A stretch of 64,000 bases of DNA from Streptococcus plurextorum DSM 22810 (GCF_000423745.1 NZ_AUIO01000006.1:40671-104670), one strand, 5' to 3'. Shown: positions 19,753-29,566, numbered from the stretch's first letter. Numbers and translations are program-made. The notes: a model not told the origin generated them from the sequence alone.

Positions 19753-19800
19753 TTTGATTGTCAAATGCTTTCAACTGTGATATGATTTGATTATCGAATT
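19753..19800 (+). promoter_or_regulatory. fabT promoter with two FabT-type operators
   Basis: TTTGA-TTG-TCAAA (19753-19765) covers the -35 (TTGTCA, 19758-19763). ATTTGATTATCGAATT (19785-19800), one base off perfect symmetry, overlaps the -10 (TATGAT, 19781-19786). Spacer 17 bases, extended TGA. FabT is known to bind this kind of TTTGA..TCAAA palindrome, so autorepression is expected. Confidence 0.8.
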
Positions 19801-19814
19801 AAAAAGGGGATTGT

Positions 19815-20249
19815 ATGGATTTTCATCAAATCAATGATTATCTAGTTGATATCTTCAATCGTATTCTGGTCATTGAAGAAAATACCTTGCGTAGCAGTCA
19901 ATTTAGTGACTGTAGTATCAAAGAGGTTCACACGATTGATATCATCGGCAAAGGTAAAAATGTAACGCCAAGCGATATTGCTAAGGAATTGATGGTGACT
20001 TTAGGCACAGTGACCACAGCACTCAATAAGCTTGAAAAAAAAGGCTATATCACACGGACCCGTTCTTTAGAGGATAGACGAGTGGTTTACCTAGGTTTGA
20101 CCAAAAAAGGTCGTGTGATCTATCATTTGCATAAAAAATTCCATCGCACGATGATTGAACGTATCTTAAAGACCATGTCTGAAGAAGAACTTGGTGGGCT
20201 AGAGCGAGGCTTAGTTAACCTCCATACTTTCTTGGAGGAGATTCGCTGA
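19815..20249 (+). CDS. fabT: MarR-family fatty acid synthesis repressor FabT
   Basis: 144 residues, winged helix-turn-helix ([32 protein letters not shown], wing [16 protein letters not shown]). In streptococci FabT binds DNA with long-chain acyl-ACP as corepressor and represses the fab cluster when exogenous fatty acids are used. Two operator-like palindromes sit on its own promoter and a perfect one lies before fabK. Its stop shares one base with the fabH start. Confidence 0.95.
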   Translation: MDFHQINDYLVDIFNRILVIEENTLRSSQFSDCSIKEVHTIDIIGKGKNVTPSDIAKELMVTLGTVTTALNKLEKKGYITRTRSLEDRRVVYLGLTKKGRVIYHLHKKFHRTMIERILKTMSEEELGGLERGLVNLHTFLEEIR

Positions 20250-21211
20250 TGGCTTTTGCAAAGATTAGTCAGGTAGCTCATTATGTACCGGAGCAAGTGG
20301 TTACAAATGCCGATCTTTCAGAAATTATGGACACCTCAGATGAGTGGATCGTGACTCGGACAGGGATTCGAGAGCGTCGTATTTCGCGTGGTGAGAACAC
20401 TAGCGATTTGGCATGCCAAGTTGCTCGACAACTGCTTGAAAAATCACATCTGACGCCTGAAAGTTTGGATTTTATCATCCTAGCAACCATGTCGCCAGAT
20501 TCGATGATGCCATCAACTGCAGCGCGTGTTCAAGGACGTATTGGTGCGGTTAATGCTTTTGCCTTTGACGTGACGGCAGCTTGCTCAGGTTTTGTGTTTG
20601 CTTTAGCTACGGCAGAAAAATTGATCGCATCCGGTGCCTACCAAAAAGGAATTGTCATCGGAGCTGAAGTGACTTCTAAGTTATTAGATTGGTCGGATCG
20701 GTCGACAGCCGTACTCTTTGGAGACGGTGCTGGTGGGGTGCTTTTAGAAAAGGCAGAGGAACAGCATTTTTTAGCTGAAAGTCTTCACACAGATGGGGCT
20801 AAAGGAGGCTTATCGGCAGGAGAATCTTGCCTTGCTTCGCCTTTTTCAGAACATACGGAACCCGTTAGCGCCTACCTAAAAATGGATGGACGAGCTATCT
20901 TTGACTTCACCATTCGCACGGTTTCAAAGAGTATCAAAAGGATTATTGAGAGGGCTGGGGAGCCAGATTATCTCTTGCTTCATCAAGCGAATGAACGTAT
21001 TTTGGATAAGATGGCGACAAAAATTGGTCTTGATCGTGATAAGTTTTTGGCCAATATGCAACGCTATGGCAATACCAGTGCGGCCTCAATTCCGATTTTG
21101 CTTTCTGAAAGTGTTTCGGAAGGGTTTATTAAATTAGATGGCTCACAAAAAATTCTCTTATCAGGTTTTGGTGGGGGTTTGACTTGGGGCAATTTAATTG
21201 TTAAAATCTAG
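20249..21211 (+). CDS. fabH: 3-oxoacyl-ACP synthase III
   Basis: Condenses acetyl-CoA with malonyl-ACP to begin type II fatty acid synthesis. The Cys-His-Asn triad is visible: [13 protein letters not shown] (Cys), [11 protein letters not shown] (His) and [12 protein letters not shown] (Asn). The ACP/CoA-binding segment [14 protein letters not shown] lies near the N-terminus. 320 residues, normal. It overlaps the fabT stop (TGATG), so it is cotranscribed with its repressor. Confidence 0.97.
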   Translation: MAFAKISQVAHYVPEQVVTNADLSEIMDTSDEWIVTRTGIRERRISRGENTSDLACQVARQLLEKSHLTPESLDFIILATMSPDSMMPSTAARVQGRIGAVNAFAFDVTAACSGFVFALATAEKLIASGAYQKGIVIGAEVTSKLLDWSDRSTAVLFGDGAGGVLLEKAEEQHFLAESLHTDGAKGGLSAGESCLASPFSEHTEPVSAYLKMDGRAIFDFTIRTVSKSIKRIIERAGEPDYLLLHQANERILDKMATKIGLDRDKFLANMQRYGNTSAASIPILLSESVSEGFIKLDGSQKILLSGFGGGLTWGNLIVKI

Positions 21212-21216
21212 TTAAC

Positions 21217-21233
21217 TTGCGTAAAAAACGCAA
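21217..21233 (+). other. Hairpin in the acpP leader
   Basis: TTGCGT-aaaaa-ACGCAA forms a short perfect stem between fabH and acpP. No T tract follows, so it could be an mRNA processing or stability element that adjusts acpP level relative to fabH. Inference only. Confidence 0.4.
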
Positions 21234-21266
21234 TTAAAAAATTATATTTTTATAGGAGAAAATCTC

Positions 21267-21491
21267 ATGGCAGTATTTGAAAAAGTACAAGAAATTATCG
21301 TTGAAGAACTTGGTAAAGAGGCAGAAGAAGTAACGCTCACAACAACTTTTGATGAGCTTGATGCAGACTCTCTTGATGTTTTCCAAGTGATCTCAGAAAT
21401 CGAAGATGCCTTCGATATCCAAATTGAAACTGAAGAAGGTTTGAACACTGTAGGTGACCTTGTTGCTTACGTTGAAGAAAAAACAAAATAG
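21267..21491 (+). CDS. acpP: Acyl carrier protein
   Basis: 74-residue acidic carrier. The phosphopantetheine-attachment motif [12 protein letters not shown] carries the modified Ser near residue 37. Helices II-III ([13 protein letters not shown]) follow as expected. SD ATAGGAG. It sits between fabH and fabK and carries acyl chains for every enzyme of the cluster. Confidence 0.96.
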   Translation: MAVFEKVQEIIVEELGKEAEEVTLTTTFDELDADSLDVFQVISEIEDAFDIQIETEEGLNTVGDLVAYVEEKTK

Positions 21492-21513
21492 TTTCTCACA
21501 GAAAAAGAATAAG

Positions 21514-21547
21514 AAAAAGGTTGAGAGTTCCTCCAACCTTTCTTCTT
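21514..21547 (+). terminator. Terminator-like hairpin after acpP
   Basis: AAAGGTTG (21516-21523) pairs with CAACCTTT (21534-21541), inner GAG/CTC, then TCTTCTT. The T tract is imperfect; partial termination would separate fabT-fabH-acpP from fabK onward. Confidence 0.6.
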
Positions 21548-21556
21548 AAAGTTATA

Positions 21557-21571
21557 CTTTGATTATCAAAG
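21557..21571 (+). promoter_or_regulatory. FabT-type operator before fabK
   Basis: CTTTGAT-T-ATCAAAG is a perfect 15-base palindrome with one central base, the best FabT-type site in the window. A clear -10/-35 pair around it could not be fixed. Known FabT control of the fabK promoter in pneumococcus supports the call. Confidence 0.75.
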
Positions 21572-21614
21572 AATAATTTTAAAAAGAAATTTAGTTGAAA
21601 GAAAGTAGCTGAAC

Positions 21615-22583
21615 ATGAAATCAAAAATTACGGAATTGCTAAATATTAAGTATCCTATTTTCCAAGGAGGTATGGCTTGGATCGCTGACGGAGATTTGGC
21701 TGGTGCGGTATCAAATGCAGGTGGTCTTGGGATTATTGGCGGCGGTAACGCGCCAAAAGAAGTGGTCAAGGCAAATATCGATAAGGTCAAAGCCATCACA
21801 GATAAGCCTTTTGGTGTCAATATCATGCTTCTTTCTCCTTTTGTAGATGATATTGTTGACTTGGTCATTGAAGAAGGGGTTAAGGTTGTTACAACTGGCG
21901 CTGGCAATCCAGGGAAATACATGGAACGTCTCCATGCGGCAGGCATTACAGTCATCCCCGTTGTCCCATCAGTTGCTCTTGCAAAGCGTATGGAAAAACT
22001 GGGTGTGGATGCCGTCATTGCAGAAGGTATGGAAGCAGGTGGCCATATCGGCAAGTTGACGACCATGACTTTGGTCCGTCAAGTCGTTGATGCCATTGAT
22101 TTACCGGTTATTGCGGCAGGTGGTATTGCTGATGGAAATGGAGCTGCTGCAGCCTTTATGCTAGGGGCCGATGCTATTCAGGTGGGAACACGTTTTGTGG
22201 TTGCTAAAGAATCTAACGCCCATCAGAACTTTAAGGACAAGGTTTTGAGCGCCAAAGATATTGATACGGTGGTTTCAGCTTCTGTGGTTGGACACTCTGT
22301 TCGCTCTCTTAAAAATAAATTGACAACGGCTTATGCCAATGCAGAAAAAGAATTTTTAGCTGGGAAAAAATCAGCTGAAGACATTGAAGAGATGGGAGCT
22401 GGCGCTCTTCGTAATGCGGTTGTCGATGGTGATGTGGTTAATGGCTCTGTAATGGCAGGTCAGATTGCAGGCTTGGTTCGTAAGGAAGAAACGTGTGAGG
22501 AAATCTTGAAAGATCTTTACTATGGAGCGGCGAAGGTTATTCAGAAGGAAGCACAGCGCTGGGCAGAGGTAGTTGAGGATTAA
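21615..22583 (+). CDS. fabK: Enoyl-ACP reductase II (FabK)
   Basis: FMN-dependent NAD(P)H enoyl-ACP reductase, the streptococcal replacement for FabI and the reason these bacteria are intrinsically triclosan-tolerant. 322 residues with the nitronate-monooxygenase-like TIM barrel: YPIFQGGMAWIADG at the N-terminus, EGMEAGGHIG, and the flavin phosphate segment VIAAGGIADGNGAAAAFMLGADAIQVGTRF. The SD is weak (GAAAGAAAG, 21599-21607). The cluster continues to accA with gaps of a few bases. Confidence 0.96.
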   Translation: MKSKITELLNIKYPIFQGGMAWIADGDLAGAVSNAGGLGIIGGGNAPKEVVKANIDKVKAITDKPFGVNIMLLSPFVDDIVDLVIEEGVKVVTTGAGNPGKYMERLHAAGITVIPVVPSVALAKRMEKLGVDAVIAEGMEAGGHIGKLTTMTLVRQVVDAIDLPVIAAGGIADGNGAAAAFMLGADAIQVGTRFVVAKESNAHQNFKDKVLSAKDIDTVVSASVVGHSVRSLKNKLTTAYANAEKEFLAGKKSAEDIEEMGAGALRNAVVDGDVVNGSVMAGQIAGLVRKEETCEEILKDLYYGAAKVIQKEAQRWAEVVED

Positions 22584-22586
22584 GGC

Positions 22587-23504
22587 ATGAAAAGAGCATT
22601 TTTATTTGCCGGTCAAGGTGCACAAAAGCTCGCGATGGCGAGTGACTTGTATCGGACTTATGATATTGTCAAAGAAACGTTTGCTACAGCTAGTCAGGTT
22701 TTGGGCTATGACTTGCGTGATTTGATTGATCAGGACGAAGAGAAGCTCAATCAGACGCGTTATACCCAACCGGCTATTTTGACAACGTCGGTAGCCATCT
22801 ATCGCTTGTTGGCAGAAAATGGTATCACACCTGATATTGTGGCAGGTCTGTCTTTGGGGGAGTATTCTGCTCTTGTTGCTAGCGGTGCATTATCCTTTGA
22901 AGATGCGGTAGATTTGGTAGCAAAACGTGGCCAATTTATGGAAACTGCAGCACCAGCTGGCATTGGAAAAATGGTAGCGGTAATGAATACAGATGCCGAC
23001 GTGATTGAGACCATTTGTCAGAAAGCTTCCCAAAAAGGTCTTGTGGCACCTGCTAACTATAACACACCAGCTCAGATTGTCATTGGTGGTGAGGTGGCTG
23101 GAGTTGACTACGCTCTTGAATTATTGCAAGAAGCGGGTTGCAAACGCCTGATCCCACTCAATGTTTCAGGTCCCTTCCACACAGCACTGCTCAAACCAGC
23201 ATCTGAAAAATTAGCTAAAGAGCTTGAGAAGATCACTTTTTCAGATTTTGCTCTGCCTTTGGTTGGTAATACCGAGGCTAAGATTATGGAGCATGGGCGT
23301 ATCAAGGAATTATTGGCCCGTCAGGTAATGGAACCTGTTCGTTTTTATGACGCAATTGCTAGCATTCAGGCATTTGGGGTTGATCAGATTGTTGAAGTGG
23401 GTCCAGGTAAGGTATTGTCTGGCTTTATTAAGAAAATTGATAAGCATTTATCTGTTGTAAATGTAGAGGATTTAGCTTCTTTTGAAGCACTTTTGGAGAA
23501 TTAG
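22587..23504 (+). CDS. fabD: Malonyl-CoA--ACP transacylase
   Basis: Transfers malonyl from CoA to ACP. 305 residues: FLFAGQGAQ at residues 5-13, the nucleophile elbow GLSLGEYSAL (serine after GL), and NVSGPFHTALLKPA with the catalytic His. It follows fabK by 3 bases and precedes fabG by 2, so translation is coupled. Confidence 0.96.
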   Translation: MKRAFLFAGQGAQKLAMASDLYRTYDIVKETFATASQVLGYDLRDLIDQDEEKLNQTRYTQPAILTTSVAIYRLLAENGITPDIVAGLSLGEYSALVASGALSFEDAVDLVAKRGQFMETAAPAGIGKMVAVMNTDADVIETICQKASQKGLVAPANYNTPAQIVIGGEVAGVDYALELLQEAGCKRLIPLNVSGPFHTALLKPASEKLAKELEKITFSDFALPLVGNTEAKIMEHGRIKELLARQVMEPVRFYDAIASIQAFGVDQIVEVGPGKVLSGFIKKIDKHLSVVNVEDLASFEALLEN

Positions 23505-23506
23505 GT

Positions 23507-24244
23507 ATGGAGATTCGAAATAAAAATGTCTTTGTGACAGGATCGACCAGAGGAATTGGTCTAGCTATTGCTCATAAGTTTGCTAGTCTTGGAGCCAATG
23601 TGGTGTTAAATGGGCGTTCTGAAATGTCTCAAGAATTGTTGGCACAGTTTGCTCATTACGATGTCAAAGTGATTGGTATCTCAGGGGATATTTCTCAGTC
23701 AGCAGATGCAGATCGCATGGTGGCAGAAGCCAGTGAAGCACTTGGTAGCATCGACGTCTTAGTTAATAATGCAGGGATTACCAATGATAAGCTGATGCTC
23801 AAGATGACCGAGGAAGATTTTGAATCAGTTCTTAAGGTCAATTTGACAGGGGCTTTTAACATGACAAAATCAGTCTTAAAGCCGATGACCAAAGCGCGCC
23901 AAGGTGCTATCATCAATCTGTCGTCCGTTGTTGGTTTGGTTGGTAATATTGGTCAAGCAAATTATGCAGCATCTAAGGCAGGATTGATTGGTTTTACGAA
24001 GTCTGTGGCACGTGAAGTGGCTGGTCGAGGTATTCGTGTAAATGCTATTGCACCAGGTTTTATTGAGTCTGACATGACGGATAAAATTCCCGACAAGATG
24101 AAAGAAGCTATGTTGGCTCAGATTCCTATGAAGGCATTTGGCCAGTCAGAACAAGTTGCTGAAGTAGCTGCTTTTCTAGCTGTTCAAGACTATTTAACAG
24201 GACAAGTTATTGCCATTGATGGTGGCATGACAATGAATGGCTAG
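23507..24244 (+). CDS. fabG: 3-oxoacyl-ACP reductase
   Basis: NADPH-dependent short-chain dehydrogenase reducing beta-ketoacyl-ACP. GSTRGIGLAIA (12-22) is the cofactor motif, NNAGIT the structural motif, and NLSSVVG...QANYAASKAG carries the Ser-Tyr-Lys triad. 245 residues, normal. In the middle of the fab operon. Confidence 0.97.
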   Translation: MEIRNKNVFVTGSTRGIGLAIAHKFASLGANVVLNGRSEMSQELLAQFAHYDVKVIGISGDISQSADADRMVAEASEALGSIDVLVNNAGITNDKLMLKMTEEDFESVLKVNLTGAFNMTKSVLKPMTKARQGAIINLSSVVGLVGNIGQANYAASKAGLIGFTKSVAREVAGRGIRVNAIAPGFIESDMTDKIPDKMKEAMLAQIPMKAFGQSEQVAEVAAFLAVQDYLTGQVIAIDGGMTMNG

Positions 24245-24282
24245 AGAGATGGCCTTTGACTGATAAGACCAAGGAGATAAAA

Positions 24283-25515
24283 ATGACGACAAATCGTGTT
24301 GTAATTACAGGTTATGGTGTAACATCACCAATTGGAAATACACCAGAAACATTTTGGAATAGCTTGCGTACAGGTAAAATTGGGATTGGACCCATCACAA
24401 AATTTGATACGTCAGAGCTACCTGTGCATAATGCAGGTGAGATCAAAGATTTCCCTTTTGATAAATACTTTGTCAAGAAAGACACTAACCGTATGGATGA
24501 GTATTCACTCTATGCCATTTATGCTGCTCTTGAGGCGGTAGAAAATGCAGGACTTGATATGGAGCAAGTAGACTCTAATCGTGTCGGGGTTATCGTGTCC
24601 TCAGGTATCGGTGGTTTACAGGAAATGCAGGAGCAGATCATCCGTATGCATGAAAAGGGAATCAAGCGCATTCAACCTATGTTTATTCCGAAAGCCTTGT
24701 CCAATATGGGAGCTGGCAATATCGCTCTTCGTATTGGTGCACAAGGGGTTTGTAAGTCGGTGACAACTGCCTGTGCTTCAGCTAATGATGCTATAGGGGA
24801 GGCTTTCCGCGAAATTAAGTTTGGTTATCATGATGTGATTTTAGCAGGCGGAGCAGAAGCGACCATCAATGAGATTGGTATCGGTGGTTTCAATGCTTTG
24901 ACGGCCTTATCAACGACAGAAGACCCAAGTCGCTCTGCCATTCCGTTTGATAAAGATCGCAATGGTTTTGTTATGGGAGAAGGAGCTGGTGTTCTTGTTA
25001 TCGAAAGCCTAGAACATGCTCAGAAGCGTGGTGCGACAATCTTGGCTGAAATTGTTGGCTATGGGTCAAACTGTGATGCTTACCATCAAACGACGCCGAC
25101 TCCAGATGGTTCTGGTGCTGCAAAAGCTATCCGCCTTGCTTTAAATGAAGCAGGTATTGCGCCAGAAGATGTTGCTTATGTCAACGCTCATGGGACGTCA
25201 ACGCAAGCAAATGAAAAAGGTGAAAGCCAGGCGATTGTTGCTGTTCTTGGAAAAAATGTTCCAGTTTCATCAACCAAGTCATTTACAGGGCACTTGCTCG
25301 GCGCTGCAGGAGCAGTAGAAGCTATTGCTACTATAGAAGCCATGCGTCATAGTTTCATTCCTAAGACGGCCGGCACTCAGGAAGTATCAGATTATATTGA
25401 AGCAAACGTTGTGATCGGAGATGGTCAAGAAGCAGAGGTGAGGTATGCCATTTCAAATACTTTTGGTTTCGGTGGGCATAATGCTGTGCTTGCCTTCAAA
25501 CGTTGGGAGGATTAA
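24283..25515 (+). CDS. fabF: 3-oxoacyl-ACP synthase II
   Basis: Elongating condensing enzyme. Cys-His-His active site: TTACASANDAIGEAF (Cys), YVNAHGTSTQANE (His) and STKSFTGHLLGAAGA (His). I use ATG 24283 (410 residues) because AAGGAG (24271-24276) precedes it and the protein then begins MTTNRVVITGYGV as usual. An in-frame TTG at 24256 would add nine non-conserved residues. Confidence 0.97.
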   Translation: MTTNRVVITGYGVTSPIGNTPETFWNSLRTGKIGIGPITKFDTSELPVHNAGEIKDFPFDKYFVKKDTNRMDEYSLYAIYAALEAVENAGLDMEQVDSNRVGVIVSSGIGGLQEMQEQIIRMHEKGIKRIQPMFIPKALSNMGAGNIALRIGAQGVCKSVTTACASANDAIGEAFREIKFGYHDVILAGGAEATINEIGIGGFNALTALSTTEDPSRSAIPFDKDRNGFVMGEGAGVLVIESLEHAQKRGATILAEIVGYGSNCDAYHQTTPTPDGSGAAKAIRLALNEAGIAPEDVAYVNAHGTSTQANEKGESQAIVAVLGKNVPVSSTKSFTGHLLGAAGAVEAIATIEAMRHSFIPKTAGTQEVSDYIEANVVIGDGQEAEVRYAISNTFGFGGHNAVLAFKRWED

Positions 25516-25518
25516 TCC

Positions 25519-25995
25519 GTGAATATTAGTGATATCAAAGACTTGATGACGCAATTTGATCAGTCTAGTCTTCGTGAATTTTCATATAAAAATGGAGAAG
25601 CTGAGCTCGTTTTCTCCAAAAATAAACAGAGTCTTTCAGGGGCTTCTTTGCCGACACATTCGGTTCCTGCTTCTGGCTCAGCAGTTCAAACGATTACAGA
25701 AGACGTAGCGACAGCTGTTGCTCCTAAGGCTCAGTCAAGTGATGTAGCAACGGTTGCTGAAGGAGATCTTGTAGAAAGTCCGTTGGTCGGAGTCGCTTAC
25801 TTGTCTCCTGCCCCAGACAAACCAGCCTTTGTCTCTGTGGGGGATGCTGTTAAAAAAGGGCAAACGCTCCTCATTGTTGAAGCCATGAAGGTGATGAATG
25901 AAGTTCCTGCTCCAAAAGATGGTGTGGTTACTGAGATTTTAGTGACTAATGAGGAAGTGGTTGATTTTGGAAAAGGACTGGTACGCATCAAATGA
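25519..25995 (+). CDS. accB: Biotin carboxyl carrier protein of acetyl-CoA carboxylase
   Basis: 158 residues. A short N-terminal region ([30 protein letters not shown]) and a Pro/Ala/Ser-rich linker lead to the C-terminal biotinyl domain, with the biotin-accepting lysine in [10 protein letters not shown] and flanking [14 protein letters not shown]. Starts with GTG 25519, with GGAGGA upstream; overlaps fabZ by four bases (ATGA). Confidence 0.95.
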   Translation: MNISDIKDLMTQFDQSSLREFSYKNGEAELVFSKNKQSLSGASLPTHSVPASGSAVQTITEDVATAVAPKAQSSDVATVAEGDLVESPLVGVAYLSPAPDKPAFVSVGDAVKKGQTLLIVEAMKVMNEVPAPKDGVVTEILVTNEEVVDFGKGLVRIK

Positions 25996-26414
25996 TTGAT
26001 ATTAACCATATTAAGGATGCGCTTCCGCATCGCTATCCTTTTCTCTTAGTGGATCGGGTTTTGGAAACGTCTGAGGATGAAATTGTAGCGCTTAAAAATG
26101 TGACCATCAATGAGCCTTTTTTTCAAGGTCATTTCCCTGGCTATCCAGTCATGCCAGGCGTGTTAATCATGGAGGCCTTAGCTCAAACCGCAGGAGTTTT
26201 GGAGTTGTCTAAACCTGAAAATCAAGGGAAATTGGTTTTTTACGCAGGGATGGACAAGGTTAAGTTCAAAAAACAAGTGGTCCCAGGGGATCAATTGGTC
26301 ATGACCGCTAAATTTATCAAACGCCGAGGCACCATTGCTGTTGTTGAGGCTAAAGCAGAAGTGGATGGGAAACTGGCGGCGTCAGGGATATTGACTTTTG
26401 CTATTGGAAACTAA
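25992..26414 (+). CDS. fabZ: 3-hydroxyacyl-ACP dehydratase
   Basis: Dehydrates beta-hydroxyacyl-ACP. 140-residue hot-dog fold with [13 protein letters not shown] near the N-terminus and the catalytic helix [22 protein letters not shown] (His and Glu). Start overlaps accB (ATGA). The next gene, accC, is separated by 109 bases of foldable sequence, the longest gap inside the fabK-accA run. Confidence 0.96.
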   Translation: MIDINHIKDALPHRYPFLLVDRVLETSEDEIVALKNVTINEPFFQGHFPGYPVMPGVLIMEALAQTAGVLELSKPENQGKLVFYAGMDKVKFKKQVVPGDQLVMTAKFIKRRGTIAVVEAKAEVDGKLAASGILTFAIGN

Positions 26415-26417
26415 GTT

Positions 26418-26523
26418 AAAGGATTAGGGCGCAAGCAAAAACGTAGAAAGCCAGGCCTCTAGTGTAGAGCACAAGGATTTTATGGTTTTGGTGCCTTGCT
26501 CAGCGCCCTGTATATCATCAATT
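26418..26523 (+). promoter_or_regulatory. Structured leader between fabZ and accC
   Basis: AAAGGA (26418-26423) directly after the fabZ stop looks like an SD, but accC starts 100 bases later. AGGGCGC (26426-26432) pairs perfectly with GCGCCCT (26503-26509), and AGCAA (26434-26438) with TTGCT (26496-26500). Inside are CTCTA-gtg-TAGAG (26457-26469) and GCAC/GTGC (26469-26472 with 26491-26494). GTATATCATC follows the closing stem, and there is no SD at the ATG. No terminator T tract. The layout resembles the galT-galE leader. Confidence 0.55.
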
Positions 26524-27894
26524 ATGTTTAAAAAAATTCTTATTGCCAATCGTGGCGAAATCGCAGTACGCATTATTCGTGCGGCGCGTGAACTGGGGAT
26601 TGCGACCGTTGCTATTTACTCGGAAGCTGATAGAGAGGCTTTGCATGTGGCCTTAGCTGATGAAGCGGTGTGCGTAGGGCCTGCTAAATCCATCGATTCC
26701 TATCTCAATATGAATGCGGTATTATCAGCAGCTATTGTTACCAAAGCGGAAGCCATTCACCCAGGTTTTGGTTTCTTGAGTGAGAACTCAAAATTTGCAA
26801 CCATGTGCGAAGAGATGAACATTAAATTTATCGGACCATCGGGCTCTGTCATGGATAGAATGGGGGATAAGATTAACGCCCGTGCAGAAATGATTAAAGC
26901 TAAGGTGCCAGTGATTCCGGGTTCAGATGGAGAAGTCTTTACGACGGAAGAAGCACTTGCAATAGCTGATAAGCTTGGCTATCCGGTGATGCTTAAAGCT
27001 TCTGCTGGTGGTGGCGGAAAAGGGATTCGTAAAGTTGAGAGTCGTCATGATTTAGCACCCGCTTTTGAATCGGCTTCTCAGGAAGCGAAAGCTGCCTTTG
27101 GTAATGGTGCGATGTATATTGAAAAGGTTATCTATCCAGCACGTCATATTGAAGTTCAGATTTTAGGAGATTCATTTGGACAGATTGTTCACCTAGGTGA
27201 ACGGGATTGTTCTTTGCAACGAAACAATCAAAAAGTTCTTGAAGAAGCTCCGTCTGTTGCTATTGGAAAAACCCTTCGCAGTCAGATCGGTCAGGCAGCG
27301 GTACGCGCTGCACAGGCTGTCAACTATGAAAATGCAGGTACTATTGAGTTTCTTTTGGATGAGACCCTTGGTGAGTTTTACTTCATGGAAATGAATACGC
27401 GTGTCCAAGTGGAGCACCCGGTTACCGAGTTTGTCACGGGTGTTGATATCGTAAAAGAACAGATTCGTATTGCAGCAGGTCAAGCCTTGTCAGTGACGCA
27501 AGAAGATATTTGTATCACTGGTCATGCGATTGAATGTCGAATCAACGCTGAAAATCCCAAGTTTAATTTTGCCCCAAGTCCAGGGAAAATCACGGATTTA
27601 TATCTACCAGCTGGAGGCGTGGGCTTACGAGTGGATTCGGCAGTGTATAACGGTTATACCATCCCGCCTTACTATGATTCCATGATTGCCAAAATTATTG
27701 TCCATGGGGAGAATCGATTTGATGCGCTGATGAAGATGCAGCGTGCGCTATACGAACTTGACATCGAAGGAGTGATAACCAATGCTGAGTTTCAGTTGGA
27801 CTTGATTTCAGATAAGCGGGTAGTTGCTGGGGATTACGATACTAGTTTTCTCATGGAGACGTTTTTACCAGCTTACAATGCAACGGATGACTAG
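26524..27894 (+). CDS. accC: Acetyl-CoA carboxylase, biotin carboxylase subunit
   Basis: ATP-grasp enzyme that carboxylates biotin on AccB. Family start MFKKILIANRGEIAVRIIRAAREL; glycine-rich ATP loop KASAGGGGKGIRKV; metal and active-site segments MNTRVQVEHPVTE and GHAIECRINAENP. ATG 26524 gives 456 residues, normal. An in-frame ATG at 26482 lies inside the leader fold and would add 14 unrelated residues. The missing local SD is unusual for such an essential gene. Confidence 0.96.
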   Translation: MFKKILIANRGEIAVRIIRAARELGIATVAIYSEADREALHVALADEAVCVGPAKSIDSYLNMNAVLSAAIVTKAEAIHPGFGFLSENSKFATMCEEMNIKFIGPSGSVMDRMGDKINARAEMIKAKVPVIPGSDGEVFTTEEALAIADKLGYPVMLKASAGGGGKGIRKVESRHDLAPAFESASQEAKAAFGNGAMYIEKVIYPARHIEVQILGDSFGQIVHLGERDCSLQRNNQKVLEEAPSVAIGKTLRSQIGQAAVRAAQAVNYENAGTIEFLLDETLGEFYFMEMNTRVQVEHPVTEFVTGVDIVKEQIRIAAGQALSVTQEDICITGHAIECRINAENPKFNFAPSPGKITDLYLPAGGVGLRVDSAVYNGYTIPPYYDSMIAKIIVHGENRFDALMKMQRALYELDIEGVITNAEFQLDLISDKRVVAGDYDTSFLMETFLPAYNATDD

Positions 27895-27932
27895 TCATTG
27901 GTAAGCCTTTAGAAAATAGTTGAGGAGAACAG

Positions 27933-28808
27933 ATGGGGTTATTTGATAGAAAAGAAAAATACATCCGAATCAATCCAAACCGTTCAGTTGTTGGTCAATC
28001 GGCTCGTGAATTGCCAGAAGTTCCAGACGAGTTGTTTGCGAAATGTCCTAGCTGTAAGCATATGATTTATCAAAAGGATCTTGGAATGGCAAAAATCTGC
28101 CCTACTTGTTCCTATAATTTTAGGATTTCAGCACAGGAGCGTCTGTTGCTGACGGTTGATGAAGGTAGTTTTGAAGAGCTCTTTTCAGGCATCGAAACCA
28201 AAAATCCACTTAATTTCCCTAACTATCAGGAGAAATTAGCCGCTGCTAGAGAAAAAACAGGACTTGATGAAGCTGTTTTGACAGGACTTGCTGATATTAA
28301 AGGGCAAAAAGTAGCTTTGGCAATCATGGATTCTAATTTTATTATGGGATCTATGGGGACGGTTGTAGGTGAAAAGTTGACACGTCTTTTTGAATTGGCG
28401 ACAAAAGAACAGTTATCTGTATTGGTTTTTACAGCTTCTGGAGGAGCTCGTATGCAGGAAGGGATCATGTCTCTCATGCAAATGGCGAAAATATCAGCAG
28501 CTGTTAAACGCCATTCAGAAGCCGGTCTCTTTTACTTGACGGTACTCACAGATCCGACAACTGGTGGAGTAACTGCGAGTTTTGCCATGGAAGGGGATAT
28601 CATTTTGGCGGAACCTCAGACCTTGATTGGTTTTGCAGGGCGTCGTGTGATTGAAACTACTGTACGCGAGAATTTGCCAGAAGGTTTTCAAAAAGCAGAA
28701 TTTTTGAGGGATCATGGTTTTGTAGATGCTATTGTTAATCGTTTGGAATTGCGAGACACGATTGCACAGCTTTTGCTTTTTCACGGAGGTAAGTCATGGC
28801 AACAGTAG
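27933..28808 (+). CDS. accD: Acetyl-CoA carboxylase carboxyltransferase subunit beta
   Basis: Beta half of the carboxyltransferase. A four-cysteine zinc ribbon near residues 34-56 ([10 protein letters not shown]...CPTC) is followed by the crotonase-like domain with [16 protein letters not shown]. 291 residues. GAGGAG precedes the ATG. It overlaps accA by 13 bases, so the two subunits are made in step. Confidence 0.96.
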   Translation: MGLFDRKEKYIRINPNRSVVGQSARELPEVPDELFAKCPSCKHMIYQKDLGMAKICPTCSYNFRISAQERLLLTVDEGSFEELFSGIETKNPLNFPNYQEKLAAAREKTGLDEAVLTGLADIKGQKVALAIMDSNFIMGSMGTVVGEKLTRLFELATKEQLSVLVFTASGGARMQEGIMSLMQMAKISAAVKRHSEAGLFYLTVLTDPTTGGVTASFAMEGDIILAEPQTLIGFAGRRVIETTVRENLPEGFQKAEFLRDHGFVDAIVNRLELRDTIAQLLLFHGGKSWQQ

Positions 28809-29566
28809 GACGCATTTTAAAGGAAGCAAGAAGCCAAACTCGCCTGACGGCGCTGGATTACGCCAATCTTATGCTTGATGATGTGATTGAATTGCATGGA
28901 GATCGCCAATTTTCAGATGACGGTGCAGTTGTCGGGGGGATTGGGCGTTTGGGTGACCAGGCCATAACCTTTGTAGGGATTCAAAAGGGCGGCAATTTGC
29001 AAGAAAATCTCAAACGTAACTTTGGTCAACCTCATCCAGAAGGTTACCGAAAGGCTCTGCGTCTCATGAAACAAGCAGAGAAGTTTGGTCGTCCGGTTCT
29101 TGCATTAATCAACACTCCAGGTGCTTACCCAGGTGTAGGAGCTGAAGAGCGCGGTCAAGGTGAAGCTATTGCTCGTAATTTGATGGAAATGAGCGATCTG
29201 AAGGTTCCGATTATTGCAGTCATTATCGGTGAAGGAGGTTCCGGAGGAGCTCTAGCTCTTGCCGTCGCTGATCAAGTTTGGATGCTAGAAAATACGATTT
29301 ATTCCATTTTGAGTCCAGAAGGCTTTGCCTCTATTCTCTGGAAAGACGGTAGTCGTGCCTCAGAAGCTGCAGAGTTGATGAAAATTACAGCAGGTGAGCT
29401 ACTTAATATGAATGTTATTGATAAGGTGATTCCAGAACGTGGCTTTTTCTCTGGAGAAATTGTGGATGATTTGAAGCAAAATCTTATAAGAACTTTTGAA
29501 GACTTATTGCAATTAGATAAGGAAACGCTGATAGAAAATCGTTACCAACGCTTCCGAAAATTTTAA
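28796..29566 (+). CDS. accA: Acetyl-CoA carboxylase carboxyltransferase subunit alpha
   Basis: Alpha half of the carboxyltransferase, last gene of the cluster. Characteristic segments: [48 protein letters not shown] and [17 protein letters not shown]. 256 residues, the short Gram-positive form without the long N-terminal helix pair of E. coli AccA. A terminator follows immediately. Confidence 0.96.
   Translation: MATVGRILKEARSQTRLTALDYANLMLDDVIELHGDRQFSDDGAVVGGIGRLGDQAITFVGIQKGGNLQENLKRNFGQPHPEGYRKALRLMKQAEKFGRPVLALINTPGAYPGVGAEERGQGEAIARNLMEMSDLKVPIIAVIIGEGGSGGALALAVADQVWMLENTIYSILSPEGFASILWKDGSRASEAAELMKITAGELLNMNVIDKVIPERGFFSGEIVDDLKQNLIRTFEDLLQLDKETLIENRYQRFRKF

Noticed and set aside
26482..26523. 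ATG 26482 as the start of accC
   Set aside because: It is inside the folded leader and adds 14 residues absent from biotin carboxylases, which begin at MFKKILIANRGE.
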